From: Mediterranea massiliensis | GTDB lineage: Bacteria > Bacteroidota > Bacteroidia > Bacteroidales > Bacteroidaceae | Direction: 5' to 3' | Length of the DNA: 64,000 bases | Assembly: GCA_015060685.1 (NCBI GenBank) | Contig: SUXZ01000001.1 | Span: 62,001 to 126,000, forward strand | Shown here: one piece after another, positions 16,964-25,909 of the stretch | Position numbering within the stretch: the first letter of the stretch is position 1 | Layout: every line of letters begins with the position of its first letter | Notes under the pieces: model-generated | Told to the model about the DNA's origin: nothing | The model's input: the letters and a program-made list of their open reading frames with translations, nothing else | Database searches by the model: none | Made by a program: the position numbers and the translations under genes

Positions 16964-19099
16964 TTAGCGTTGTTGCATAGGTGGACGCATCATGCGACGA
17001 GGACGTTGTGGAGCGGGTTCGTCCTTCAACGCCGGGTCGCGGAATGTGATGGTATAGGTCTTTTCCAAGCCGTTGTAAACGCACTTCACCTTGGCCGAAC
17101 CTTGCAAGTTGGTGGCTTGTTCGATGCTGATGCTTACAGCCGGGTTGTTGGCCGATGCGGTGATAACAGGAAGCTTGGTGGTCTTCATTACGATGTTGTA
17201 TTGGCTTACGTCAACAATACCGTTTTGGTTGGTCGAGCGGGTAGGGATGGCAGGCACGTCGAGCATCTTGCCATCGGCCATGATGGTTACGGTAGGTGCA
17301 ACAGGGCGTTCGATAGCGTTTTTCTTTGAACTGAAACCTAAACCGATGAGGTCGAACAAAGGTTGGTTGTCGAGAACGCTTACGGCCTTGAAGAAGATGG
17401 CATGCTTCTTGTCTAAGCCATCGACAGCTGCCGATACATCCAATGTGTATTGGGTGATACCCTTGGAGGCGTTGGTAGGTATGGTGATTTCGCCAATCTT
17501 CTTGCCGTTCCATGTGCTGTTGTCGTAAGGACCATCCAACCACACTTCGATGGTGCAACCCTGTGCGGTTTTGGGTGTTACCCAAACGTTGAGGATAGTG
17601 CCGTTGCCCTTGGCGGTACCCTTGAATGGCTTGATACCGTTCTTGGCTTTATTCAATCCTCCAAAGCCGAAGTACTTGTAACCGATGATGTTTCCATTCT
17701 TCACGTCGCTGATAATCATGCTATTGTCCCAGCAATCCCAAGAGTCCTGTTGGGTGTTGATGTCTGACAAGTAGCAGGCATAACCGGCCGAGTAGTAGTC
17801 GTATGGAGGAAGACCATACATGTAGAAGCCTTCGGAGGTGATTTCGGCACCGGTATATTCGTTGCCTTGGGCATCCTTAGCGCCCCAAATGCCGTCGGGT
17901 GCATAGGGGTCGTAGGCACGGATGACTACCTTGCCGCCATCGGCTACGCTCTTTTCGTCCCAGCTGATGGTGACGGGAGCAACTACTGCCTGGCGGGCAT
18001 TACCGAAGCCGCGTGGCGGACGGTGATAGAAGCAATACCATTGGTCGCCCACTTTTTCGATACTTCCGTGCGTGTTGTGAGCCGCATTGGCGGTGATAAT
18101 TGCCGAGCCATCTTCGTTCAGGACAGGGCCGCGTGAATCTACCAATACGCCACCGCTCTTCCATGGTCCAAGTGGCGAGTCGCTATAGGCATAGCGCAAA
18201 GCCGAGTTGGTGCTGCCCAATCCGTAGTCGGGGCCAGAGTAGCCGCTATATACGGTAACGAACTTGTTGCCCACCTTGCGGATAGACGATGCTTCGAAGA
18301 AGTTGAAGCGCTTCAAGTCTTCGTCGGGGTGGATAGCGGGGAAGTTAGGCCCTTTGTCGCGCAACTCGCCATAACGGTAGCTTGCGGGGATGAACGGGTC
18401 GACCGGCTTGGTGCCCGGACGTACAGAGTACATGGTGTTCTGGTCGAGCTGTGCGGCGGTAGAGTGTTGGAATCCCCAGTAGCCGTATGCGCGGAATCCG
18501 ATTTCGTAATCGGGGTCGTTCGGATCGGTTACATATTCAATATAGATAGAGGGGTCGAATCCCAAGCAGCTGCCGGGAAGGGTGCTACGTCCGTCTTCTG
18601 TAAGGTTGATGGGTGTGAACGGGCCGTCGGGGCGAGGGCCTTTACATACCATGGCTTCGCGGCGTGGGCCACGGCTATGTGGGTAGAGGTAGTACTCCTT
18701 GGTGCCATCCTTGCGGCGCACTTCCACCAAGTCGGGGGCATACATCACGTCCCATTGGTTGTCGATGGGGTAGGTGAAGATAGGACCTTCGTCGCGCCAG
18801 CTGGAGAGGTCTTCGATAGGGGCCGACCAAGCGCGGATGTCGGGGCCGCAATAGCTACCGAAACGCACGTCGTGCGAGCCGATGATGTAGATACGATACT
18901 TTCCCGGATTGTCGGGGTCTTCGAACATGCGAGGTTCACCATCGGGCACGTGTTCCCACAAAGGCAGGTAGGGGTTACCGGGTTGTTGATGAACATACTT
19001 CTCGGACGCGGGCTTCTGAGCCGTGGCGTCGTTGCTTACACCAAATGCCGTGAAAGCCAGTGCAAGCGTGGCAAGATGCCATTTCTTGAGGTTCTTCAT
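16964..19099 (-). CDS. Secreted GH43-like glycoside hydrolase
   Basis: This 711-aa protein has a signal peptide (residues 1-28, ending SNDATAQ). The N-terminal ~400 residues look like a five-bladed propeller of the GH43/GH62/GH117 clan, enzymes that cleave arabinan, xylan side chains or related plant glycans: ‘MFEDPDNPGKYRIYIIGSHD’ near the start, ‘MYAPDLVEV’, ‘GFDPSIYIEY’ with a candidate modulator Asp, and ‘FFEASSIRKVGNKFVTVYSG’ with a candidate acid Glu. The middle (‘GCTIEVWLDGPYDNSTWNGK’) resembles a CBM6-type sugar-binding module. The tail is very basic and proline-rich (PAPQRPRRMMRPPMQQR). It stands alone, without a SusC/SusD pair. Substrate is unknown. Confidence 0.75.
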   Translation of the reverse strand: MKNLKKWHLATLALAFTAFGVSNDATAQKPASEKYVHQQPGNPYLPLWEHVPDGEPRMFEDPDNPGKYRIYIIGSHDVRFGSYCGPDIRAWSAPIEDLSSWRDEGPIFTYPIDNQWDVMYAPDLVEVRRKDGTKEYYLYPHSRGPRREAMVCKGPRPDGPFTPINLTEDGRSTLPGSCLGFDPSIYIEYVTDPNDPDYEIGFRAYGYWGFQHSTAAQLDQNTMYSVRPGTKPVDPFIPASYRYGELRDKGPNFPAIHPDEDLKRFNFFEASSIRKVGNKFVTVYSGYSGPDYGLGSTNSALRYAYSDSPLGPWKSGGVLVDSRGPVLNEDGSAIITANAAHNTHGSIEKVGDQWYCFYHRPPRGFGNARQAVVAPVTISWDEKSVADGGKVVIRAYDPYAPDGIWGAKDAQGNEYTGAEITSEGFYMYGLPPYDYYSAGYACYLSDINTQQDSWDCWDNSMIISDVKNGNIIGYKYFGFGGLNKAKNGIKPFKGTAKGNGTILNVWVTPKTAQGCTIEVWLDGPYDNSTWNGKKIGEITIPTNASKGITQYTLDVSAAVDGLDKKHAIFFKAVSVLDNQPLFDLIGLGFSSKKNAIERPVAPTVTIMADGKMLDVPAIPTRSTNQNGIVDVSQYNIVMKTTKLPVITASANNPAVSISIEQATNLQGSAKVKCVYNGLEKTYTITFRDPALKDEPAPQRPRRMMRPPMQQR

Positions 19100-19140
19100 G
19101 GAATAATAATATTAAATGATTAAATAAAGTTTCAGCGGTA

Positions 19141-19169
19141 CAAATATACAAAATGTCTTTGGGCGACAA
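19141..19169 (-). promoter_or_regulatory. Promoter for the GH43-like gene
   Basis: On the minus strand TTG (19169-19167) and TATATTTG (19148-19141) are 18 bases apart, ending about 41 bases before the ATG at 19099. Confidence 0.55.
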
Positions 19170-19191
19170 AAAAAATCTGTCTGTTTTTGCG

Positions 19192-19773
19192 CTATTCTTT
19201 CACCAGGTAGGTGCCGAGGTTCATTATCCAGCTACCGATGGCATTTCCAAAAATCATGACGATTACAAGTAAGAACGTGCGAGGCTCCCAGGCGTTGGCT
19301 AAAGTGAAGTAGCACATATTTGCAATGCTATGCTCGAATCCGCTAAGGATGAAGATGACTACCGGAAAGATGACGAACAGCCACGAACGACTCTTCTTGT
19401 AGGAATCTACGGCCAGGTACATCATCACCCCACAAGCGATGGAGAGGATGAATAGGCTGAGGATGGAATCGTTTAGTTTTGTGGCCACTATGCCATCTAT
19501 GTCGATGTTCAGGCGAGTAAGCTGTATCAGTTTGCCCATAAGGAAAGTGCCCGCAAAGTTGCCTAAAATGGTAATGAGGATGTTTACGATGCCCACCTGG
19601 CGGATGTAGCCAATCTTGCCCGTGTAGAGGTAAAGTTCGCGGCAGATGATGGTGAGCAGGCCGAATGAGAAGAGTAGGGCACCAATGATTTTGTTGGGAC
19701 ACATCAAGTAGACGATGCATCCGAATCCAATCATAAATCCCGACAATAATGCTTTAATGAATACTCCGTACAT
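19192..19773 (-). CDS. Formate/nitrite transporter (FNT) family channel, compact form
   Basis: This 193-aa protein has six predicted membrane helices and the FNT hallmark loop ‘SGFEHSIANMCYF’, containing the central-pore histidine, followed by ‘FGNAIGSWIMN’ in the last helix. A degenerate ELFTGN-type loop is seen as ‘CRELYLYTGK’. FNT channels form pentamers that move formate, nitrite or similar small anions. Typical members have about 250-280 residues; this one keeps all six helices but has very short termini and loops. It stands alone, with a tandemly duplicated promoter region upstream. The transported anion cannot be predicted. Confidence 0.85.
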   Translation of the reverse strand: MYGVFIKALLSGFMIGFGCIVYLMCPNKIIGALLFSFGLLTIICRELYLYTGKIGYIRQVGIVNILITILGNFAGTFLMGKLIQLTRLNIDIDGIVATKLNDSILSLFILSIACGVMMYLAVDSYKKSRSWLFVIFPVVIFILSGFEHSIANMCYFTLANAWEPRTFLLVIVMIFGNAIGSWIMNLGTYLVKE

Positions 19774-19797
19774 AAATCTGTTTTAATATTATTTTTG

Positions 19798-19827
19798 CAA
19801 AGATAGTGCAAGCCGCGAGAAATACAA
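19798..19827 (-). promoter_or_regulatory. Promoter for the FNT channel gene
   Basis: On the minus strand TTG (19827-19825), 19 bases, then TATCTTTG (19805-19798), 25 bases before the start codon. It lies inside the first copy of the direct repeat described at 19799-19930. Confidence 0.7.
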
Positions 19828-19930
19828 AACGAAAACAACGTTTTCAGTTTTATTTCCGAGGCGCCGCCTCTCTTATCGAAAGATAGTGCAAACCGCGAAA
19901 AATACAAAACGAAAACAACGTTTTCAGTTT
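19799..19930. repeat. 52-bp direct repeat duplicating a promoter
   Basis: Copies at 19799-19850 and 19879-19930 differ at two positions. Each includes the TTG, the spacer, most of the TATCTTTG box (the second copy has C in place of the last G) and the small palindrome GAAAAC-AAC-GTTTTC. The 28-base gap contains GC-rich sequence not seen in either copy. Confidence 0.8.
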
Positions 19931-19957
19931 TTCAAGTAGTCAAGTACCCTACAATAT

Positions 19958-20012
19958 CACCAACACACTACCACACTAACTCACTAACTCACCAACACAT
20001 TACCACACTAAT
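19958..20012. repeat. CACTAAC-type direct repeats
   Basis: The interval is made of reiterated CACTAACTCAC/ACACTACCACAC words, the reverse complement of the family at 8003-8036. It follows an AGTCAAGTAGTCAAGTA cluster at 19931-19946. No gene lies between 19774 and 20105. Confidence 0.6.
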
Positions 20013-20024
20013 TTCCCTTTTCTT

Positions 20025-20055
20025 TTGGCAAATCGCCAAGTTTTTTGTACTTTTG
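20025..20055 (+). promoter_or_regulatory. Promoter for the ileS operon
   Basis: TTG at 20025-20027 and TACTTTTG at 20048-20055 with a 20-base spacer, 50 bases before the ileS ATG. Confidence 0.7.
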
Positions 20056-20105
20056 CGCCTTAAATATAAAATTAATGTAAAAATATAACATATAACGCAA
20101 TAAAA

Positions 20106-23100
20106 ATGGGTAAAAAATTTGCCGAATATCAGAAGTTCAACCTTTCGGAAATCAACAAGGAAGTGTTGAAGAAATGGGATGAAAACGATGTTTTCGCCAA
20201 AAGTATGACCGAACGCGAGGGCTGTCCTTCGTTTGTCTTCTACGAAGGTCCTCCAAGTGCCAACGGTATGCCGGGCATCCACCACGTAATGGCACGCTCT
20301 ATCAAGGATATTTTCTGCCGCTACAAAACCATGAAGGGCTTCCAAGTGAAGCGTAAAGCCGGATGGGATACACACGGATTGCCTGTAGAGCTGGGCGTAG
20401 AGAAGGCAATGGGCATCACCAAGGAGGATATCGGCAAGACCATCAGCGTGGCCGAATACAATGCCGCATGTCGCAAGGATGTGATGAAATTCACTAAGGA
20501 ATGGACAGATTTGACCCACCAGATGGGCTACTGGGTGGATTTGGACAACCCCTATATCACCTACGACAACCGTTACATCGAAACTTTGTGGTGGCTCTTG
20601 AAGCAACTCTATAAGAAGAACTTGTTGTACAAGGGCTACACCATCCAACCATACTCGCCAGCTGCAGGTACAGGTCTTAGCTCGCACGAATTGAACCAAC
20701 CCGGTTGCTACCGCGACGTGAAGGATACCACCGTAGTGGGACAATTCAAGATGAAGAACCCCAAGCCGGAAATGACCGCATGGGGTACACCTTACTTCAT
20801 TGCCTGGACAACCACACCATGGACATTACCCAGCAACACCGCCCTCTGCGTAGGCCCCAAGATTGACTACGTGGCCGTGCAGACATACAACGGATACACC
20901 GGCGAAAAAATGACCGTGGTATTGGCCAAGGCATTGCTTTATACCCACTTTAACAAAAAGGCCGAAGAGCTTGCATTGGAGGATTATAAGCCAGGCGACA
21001 AGTTGATTCCGTTCAAGGTAGTGGGCGAATACAAGGGTGCCGATTTGGTGGGCATGGAGTATGAACAACTCATCCCTTGGGTGAAGCCGGTAGAGGTGAA
21101 CGAACAAGGCGAATGGCAAGATGCATCGGACAAGGCCTTCCGCGTGATACCAGGCGATTATGTAACCACCGAGGACGGTACGGGTATCGTACACATTGCA
21201 CCTACATTCGGTGCCGATGACGCCTTCGTGGCTCGCGCAGCAGGCATTCCATCGTTGTTCATGATTAACAAGCGTGGCGAAACACGTCCGATGGTTGACC
21301 TGACCGGTAAGTTCTACCTGATGAACGAGCTGGACGAGGCATTCGTTAAGAGCTGCATCAACGTAGAGGCTTACAAGGAGTACGAAGGCCGCTGGGTGAA
21401 GAATGCTTATGACCCGCAGTTCACCGTAGAAGGCAAGTACGACGAAAAGGCCGCACAAGCCGCCGAAAGCCTGGACATCTACATCTGCATGATGATGAAG
21501 GCCGAAAACAAGGCATTCAAGATTGAAAAGCATGTTCACAACTATCCTCACTGCTGGCGTACAGACAAGCCGGTGCTCTACTACCCATTGGATAGCTGGT
21601 TTATCCGCTCTACTGCTGCTAAGGAGCGCATGATTGAACTGAACAAGACCATCAACTGGAAGCCCGAATCGACCGGTACCGGACGCTTTGGTAAGTGGCT
21701 GGAAAACTTGAACGATTGGAACCTTTCGCGTAGCCGCTATTGGGGTACTCCATTGCCTATTTGGCGCACAGAAGATGGTTCGAGCGAAATCTGCATCGAA
21801 TCGGTGGAAGAGCTGTACAACGAAATAGAAAAGGCCGTAGCTGCCGGTGTGATGGCGGAAAATCCATACAAGAAGGTGGGCTTCGTGCCAGGCGAATATA
21901 CACAAGAAAATTACGATAAGATTGACTTGCACCGCCCATACGTGGATGACATTACCTTGGTATCGGCCGACGGACAACCCATGAAGCGCGAAAGCGACTT
22001 GATTGACGTGTGGTTCGACTCGGGTGCCATGCCTTACGCACAAATTCACTACCCATTCGAAAACAAGGAGTTGCTCGACGGACGCGAAGTATATCCGGCC
22101 GACTTCATCGCCGAAGGTGTGGACCAGACTCGTGGATGGTTCTTTACACTCCATGCCATTGCAACCATGGTGTTCGATAGCATTTCGTACAAGGCGGTTA
22201 TTTCGAACGGTTTGGTGCTTGACAAGAACGGCAACAAGATGTCGAAGCGTTTGGGCAATGCCGTAGATCCTTTCGAAACCATCGAGAAATTCGGCTCAGA
22301 CCCCTTGCGCTGGTACATGATTACCAACTCGTCGCCATGGGATAACCTGAAGTTCGACGTGGAAGGGGTGGAAGAGGTTCGCCGCAAATTCTTCGGCACC
22401 TTATATAATACATACTCCTTCTTCGCTCTTTATGCCAACGTGGACGGATTTGAATACAAGGAGGCCGACGTGCCGATGAACGAACGCCCGGAAATCGATA
22501 GATGGATTCTCTCGGTGCTGAACACGCTCATCAAGCAAGTGGATGCCTGCTACAACGACTATGAACCAACCAAAGCCGGACGTCTGATTCAAGACTTTGT
22601 GAATGACAACCTCTCTAACTGGTATGTCCGCTTGAACCGCAAACGTTTCTGGGGCGGTGGCATGACACAAGACAAGCTTTCGGCTTACCAAACCCTTTAC
22701 ACTTGCCTCGAAGTGGTTGCTAAGTTGATGGCGCCTATCGCTCCTTTCTATGCCGATATGTTGTACAACGACTTGACAAGCGTTACCGGACGCGACAACG
22801 TGGTGTCGGTACACTTGAGCAACTATCCCGCTTGCAACGAAGAGGTGATTGATGCATCGCTCGAAGCACGCATGAAGATGGCTCAAGACGTCACTTCCAT
22901 GGTGTTGGCTTTGCGTCGCAAGGTGAACATCAAGGTGCGCCAACCGCTACAATGCATCATGGTGCCGGTGGTTGACGACGAACAACGCGCACACATCGAA
23001 GCCGTGAAGAACCTCATCATGAACGAGGTGAACGTCAAGGAAATTCGTTTCGTGGATGGTGCTGCCGGTGTGTTGGTAAAGAAGGTGAAGTGCGACTTCA

Positions 23101-23594
23101 AGAAACTTGGTCCTAAATTCGGTAAGCAGATGAAGGCGGTGGCAAATGCCGTGGCAAACCTTTCGCAAGAGGAGATTGCCGCATTGGAAAAGAACGGCTC
23201 GTTGGCGTTGAATCTTGATGGTGCAGAAGCCGTTATCGAAACAACCGACGTGGAAATCTTCAGCGAAGATATTCCGGGATGGCTGGTGGCCAACGAAGGC
23301 AAGCTGACCGTGGCATTGGAAGTGACCGTTACCGAAGAGCTTCGTCGCGAAGGTGTGGCACGCGAATTGGTAAACCGCATCCAAAACATCCGTAAATCGA
23401 GCGGATTTGAAATTACCGACAAGATTAACATCGTTCTGTCGAAAAATAATCAGACAGATGATGCCGTGAATGAATATAAAGAGTATATTTGCAACCAAGT
23501 GTTGGCCAACTCGCTGACATTGGCCGACGAAGTGGAAGGCACAGAGCTGGAATTTGATGACTTCAAACTCTATGCATCGGTGTGCAAATGCTAA
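20106..23594 (+). CDS. ileS: Isoleucyl-tRNA synthetase
   Basis: This 1162-aa class I synthetase charges tRNA(Ile). The HIGH signature appears as ‘GMPGIHHVMARSIKD’, and KMSKR is present in ‘NGNKMSKRLGNAVDP’. The editing (CP1) domain has ‘WTTTPWTLPSNTAL’ and ‘GTGIVHIAPTFGADD’. ‘AGWDTHGLPVELGVEKAMG’ and the lack of a cysteine-rich C-terminal zinc ribbon put it in the eukaryote-like IleRS2 group, whose members are often insensitive to mupirocin; this is inference from motifs, not a measured property. It is followed 37 bases later by a dksA-like gene and lspA in one operon. Confidence 0.97.
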   Translation: MGKKFAEYQKFNLSEINKEVLKKWDENDVFAKSMTEREGCPSFVFYEGPPSANGMPGIHHVMARSIKDIFCRYKTMKGFQVKRKAGWDTHGLPVELGVEKAMGITKEDIGKTISVAEYNAACRKDVMKFTKEWTDLTHQMGYWVDLDNPYITYDNRYIETLWWLLKQLYKKNLLYKGYTIQPYSPAAGTGLSSHELNQPGCYRDVKDTTVVGQFKMKNPKPEMTAWGTPYFIAWTTTPWTLPSNTALCVGPKIDYVAVQTYNGYTGEKMTVVLAKALLYTHFNKKAEELALEDYKPGDKLIPFKVVGEYKGADLVGMEYEQLIPWVKPVEVNEQGEWQDASDKAFRVIPGDYVTTEDGTGIVHIAPTFGADDAFVARAAGIPSLFMINKRGETRPMVDLTGKFYLMNELDEAFVKSCINVEAYKEYEGRWVKNAYDPQFTVEGKYDEKAAQAAESLDIYICMMMKAENKAFKIEKHVHNYPHCWRTDKPVLYYPLDSWFIRSTAAKERMIELNKTINWKPESTGTGRFGKWLENLNDWNLSRSRYWGTPLPIWRTEDGSSEICIESVEELYNEIEKAVAAGVMAENPYKKVGFVPGEYTQENYDKIDLHRPYVDDITLVSADGQPMKRESDLIDVWFDSGAMPYAQIHYPFENKELLDGREVYPADFIAEGVDQTRGWFFTLHAIATMVFDSISYKAVISNGLVLDKNGNKMSKRLGNAVDPFETIEKFGSDPLRWYMITNSSPWDNLKFDVEGVEEVRRKFFGTLYNTYSFFALYANVDGFEYKEADVPMNERPEIDRWILSVLNTLIKQVDACYNDYEPTKAGRLIQDFVNDNLSNWYVRLNRKRFWGGGMTQDKLSAYQTLYTCLEVVAKLMAPIAPFYADMLYNDLTSVTGRDNVVSVHLSNYPACNEEVIDASLEARMKMAQDVTSMVLALRRKVNIKVRQPLQCIMVPVVDDEQRAHIEAVKNLIMNEVNVKEIRFVDGAAGVLVKKVKCDFKKLGPKFGKQMKAVANAVANLSQEEIAALEKNGSLALNLDGAEAVIETTDVEIFSEDIPGWLVANEGKLTVALEVTVTEELRREGVARELVNRIQNIRKSSGFEITDKINIVLSKNNQTDDAVNEYKEYICNQVLANSLTLADEVEGTELEFDDFKLYASVCKC

Positions 23595-23631
23595 TAAATT
23601 ATTTTATTTTTTAACTTTTAATTTAAAAACC

Positions 23632-24012
23632 ATGGCAGAAAAAACCAGATACTCGGATGCCGAATTGGCTGAATTCAAAGCCATCATCCTGGAGAAACTT
23701 GCGGTTGCCCAACGCAACTATGACCAACTGAGAGCTACACTCGACGGCTCGGATAGCAACGATGTGGACGATACATCGCCTACATACAAGGTGCTGGAAG
23801 AGGGCGCCGCTACTTTGTCGAAAGAAGAAAATACACGCTTGGCACAACGCCAGTTGAAGTTTATCAACGGATTGCAAGCCGCCTTGGTGCGCATCGAAAA
23901 CAAAACCTATGGCATTTGCCGTGAAACAGGCAAGCTGATTCCGGCCGAACGCTTACGCGCCGTGCCTCATGCTACTTTGAGCATCGAAGCCAAGAATAGC
24001 GGAAAGAAGTAA
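23632..24012 (+). CDS. dksA: TraR/DksA family protein
   Basis: This 126-aa protein resembles DksA, which enters the RNA polymerase secondary channel to modulate initiation with ppGpp. There is an N-terminal coiled coil with an acidic turn (‘SDSNDVDDTSPTY’). The C-terminal zinc-finger region is degenerate: ‘YGICRETGKLIPAERLRAVP’ keeps one cysteine where classical DksA has four, so zinc binding is doubtful. An upstream start in the same frame would overlap ileS, so the ATG at 23632 was chosen; it opens with MAEKTRYSDAELAEFK. Its stop overlaps the lspA start by one base (TAATG). Confidence 0.88.
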   Translation: MAEKTRYSDAELAEFKAIILEKLAVAQRNYDQLRATLDGSDSNDVDDTSPTYKVLEEGAATLSKEENTRLAQRQLKFINGLQAALVRIENKTYGICRETGKLIPAERLRAVPHATLSIEAKNSGKK

Positions 24013-24677
24013 TGGGCAAGTGGTTTACAAAGGGTAGGATAGCCCTACTGGTAATCTTTGGTGTGCTTATTGCCGACCAGCTGATAAAGGTGGCGGTAAA
24101 GACCAATATGTATTGGCATCAAAGTGAAAACGTTTTCAAGTGGTTGTACGATAAGCTGGGGATAGATGCAACGCCGCCTACGTGGTTTTACATCTACTTC
24201 ACCGAGAACAACGGCATGGCCTTTGGCCTGGAGATTATCGACAAACTATTCTTGACTACCTTCCGCATTGTGGCCGTATGTGCCATCGGATGGTTTTTGT
24301 ACAAGTTTGTCAAGAAGGGCATGAAGACGGGATTCATTGTATGCATTTCCATGATTCTTGCCGGTGCATTGGGCAACATCATCGATTGCGTTTTCTATGG
24401 CGTGCTGTTCAATGAAAGCACCTATTCGCAAATAGCTACTTTTATGCCCGAAGGTGGCGGATATGCGCCGTGGCTATACGGAAGGGTGGTGGATATGTTC
24501 TATTTCCCCATCATCGACACTCATTGGCCCGAATGGATGCCGTTTGTGGCCGGCGAACGTTTCATCTTCTTTAGCCCCATCTTCAACTTTGCTGACGCCT
24601 CCATCAGTTGTGGCATCATTGCTTTGTTGTTGTTTTATGGCCGTTACTTGAACAAATCGTATCAAGAGATTAAATAA
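24012..24677 (+). CDS. lspA: Lipoprotein signal peptidase (signal peptidase II)
   Basis: LspA (221 aa) cleaves the signal peptide from diacylglyceryl-modified prolipoproteins in the inner membrane. Four membrane helices are visible. The catalytic aspartates lie in ‘YGRVVDMFYFP’ and ‘FNFADASISCG’, and the conserved ‘ENNGMAFG’ stretch is present. The loop before the first catalytic Asp (‘ESTYSQIATFMPEGGGYAPW’) is longer than in E. coli LspA. The gene is coupled to dksA by a TAATG overlap and followed 6 bases later by a lipoprotein gene, a plausible substrate. Confidence 0.95.
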   Translation: MGKWFTKGRIALLVIFGVLIADQLIKVAVKTNMYWHQSENVFKWLYDKLGIDATPPTWFYIYFTENNGMAFGLEIIDKLFLTTFRIVAVCAIGWFLYKFVKKGMKTGFIVCISMILAGALGNIIDCVFYGVLFNESTYSQIATFMPEGGGYAPWLYGRVVDMFYFPIIDTHWPEWMPFVAGERFIFFSPIFNFADASISCGIIALLLFYGRYLNKSYQEIK

Positions 24678-24683
24678 AGGTGT

Positions 24684-25583
24684 ATGATGAAAAGTGTGCG
24701 TAAATATGGCTTGGGAGTCTTGCTGATATTCCTGTTGGCTACTTGTAAAGTGGAACGACCCGACCACATCCTTTCCGATGAGTTGATGGAAGAGGTGTTG
24801 TTCGACTATCACATAGCCAAGGCCATGGGCGAAAACCTGGATTATCGCGACAGTTACAAGCGTACACTTTACCTCGATGCCGTATTCGACAAGCATCACA
24901 TTACCGAAGCACAATTCGACTCCACCATGGCATGGTATGCACGCCATCCGGAGGTGATAAACGAGGTGTACGAGGTGGTGAGAGAGCGGTTGAAGGCCGA
25001 GCGCGACAACTACGATAACCTGGTGGCTATGCGCGACGGAAAGCCGAAGAAAAGCAAGGAAGGCGATAGCATTGATGTGTGGATTTGGAATCGCATACAC
25101 TTGATTACGGGTATGCCGCTCGACAATAAGCTTACCTTTACCTTGCCGTCGGATGACAACTTCATGGATACCGATACGTTGCAATGGACAGTGGGCGTGC
25201 GCTTCTTGAACGAGCCGCCGGCCGATACGTTGCGCCGTCCGGTGATGGCTATGCAGGTGGCCTATTCGAAGGATACCGTCATCAGCTCGTTGTGCCGCAT
25301 TGATAGTAGTATGTTGGCCAAGCTGACGTTGCATGCCGACACATTAGGAAGCATTAAGGAGGTAAGCGGCTTTATCTATTATCCATCCAATCAGGCGAAA
25401 AAGGCGTTGGTGATAGACTCAATCTCGTTGATGCGCTATCATGCTGGCGACTCTATTGTTAGCACGAAACCGGTGGCTACAACCACTGAAAACAAGGTTG
25501 AGAAGGCGGTTGCCTTGCCCAAGCAGGAGAAGCCGGCCATGCAACCTGCCGAATTGAAAATAGACAAACCGTTGAAGCGATGA
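24684..25583 (+). CDS. DUF4296 domain lipoprotein
   Basis: This 299-aa lipoprotein has lipobox LLATC (Cys21). The DUF4296 part (about residues 25-115) reads ‘ILSDELMEEVLFDYHIAKAM’, then ‘YRDSYKRTLYLDAVFDKHHI’ and ‘AQFDSTMAWYARHPEVINEV’, a helical Bacteroidota-specific domain of unknown role. The C-terminal ~180 residues are less conserved and end in a lysine- and proline-rich tail. It follows lspA in the ileS operon, and its stop overlaps the next start (ATGA). An ATG immediately after the first is also possible. Confidence 0.85.
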   Translation: MMKSVRKYGLGVLLIFLLATCKVERPDHILSDELMEEVLFDYHIAKAMGENLDYRDSYKRTLYLDAVFDKHHITEAQFDSTMAWYARHPEVINEVYEVVRERLKAERDNYDNLVAMRDGKPKKSKEGDSIDVWIWNRIHLITGMPLDNKLTFTLPSDDNFMDTDTLQWTVGVRFLNEPPADTLRRPVMAMQVAYSKDTVISSLCRIDSSMLAKLTLHADTLGSIKEVSGFIYYPSNQAKKALVIDSISLMRYHAGDSIVSTKPVATTTENKVEKAVALPKQEKPAMQPAELKIDKPLKR

Positions 25584-25909
25584 GACGCATAGCTTCACAC
25601 TATATCTACCTGCCCGGTCATGGATATTTGAAGCATTATGCCGTAGAATTGAGCGGGGAGAAAGTGAAAAGATTAGTGCCTTGTCTTGCCGAAGAGGCTT
25701 TTACCGAATGGCTTCCCGGTGTGCTGATGTTGTACAGCACACCCCATTGGCAAGCGGAAGAGCTACATCCCCATCTGCTTGATAAACTACCGGATAATTT
25801 CTCTGAAGAGCAATTAGCGGGTGCATCGTGGAAGTTGACGCACTTGTATCCTTTTGATTTTACATCGTTAAAGCCTGCCGACGAAACTCAGCACAGACAA
25901 CTGCTGTAG
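25580..25909 (+). CDS. Small conserved-looking protein of unknown function, end of the ileS operon
   Basis: A 109-aa protein, MRRIASHYIYLPGHGYLKHY..., with no domain I recognise. It overlaps the DUF4296 stop by 4 bases, which suggests translational coupling and a real gene. It contains ‘AVELSGEKVKRLVPCLAEEA’ and ‘WLPGVLMLYS’, a layout that reminds me of short Bacteroidales proteins encoded beside lspA, but I cannot name the family. Its last 50 bases overlap the 3' end of the convergent TrmH-family gene, so transcripts of the two would be antisense there. No signal peptide or membrane segment. Confidence 0.6.
   Translation: MRRIASHYIYLPGHGYLKHYAVELSGEKVKRLVPCLAEEAFTEWLPGVLMLYSTPHWQAEELHPHLLDKLPDNFSEEQLAGASWKLTHLYPFDFTSLKPADETQHRQLL

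Noticed and set aside
18329..19123. 264-codon plus-strand frame opposite the GH43-like gene
   Set aside because: Antisense shadow; no domain, and the minus-strand gene has signal peptide, motifs, promoter and terminator.
19958..20012. CRISPR-like array from the CACTAAC repeats
   Set aside because: Units are short, irregular and contiguous, with no spacers and no cas genes.
20826..22154. 442-codon minus-strand frame opposite ileS
   Set aside because: It is fully antisense to conserved ileS coding sequence and shows no protein family; a shadow of codon bias.
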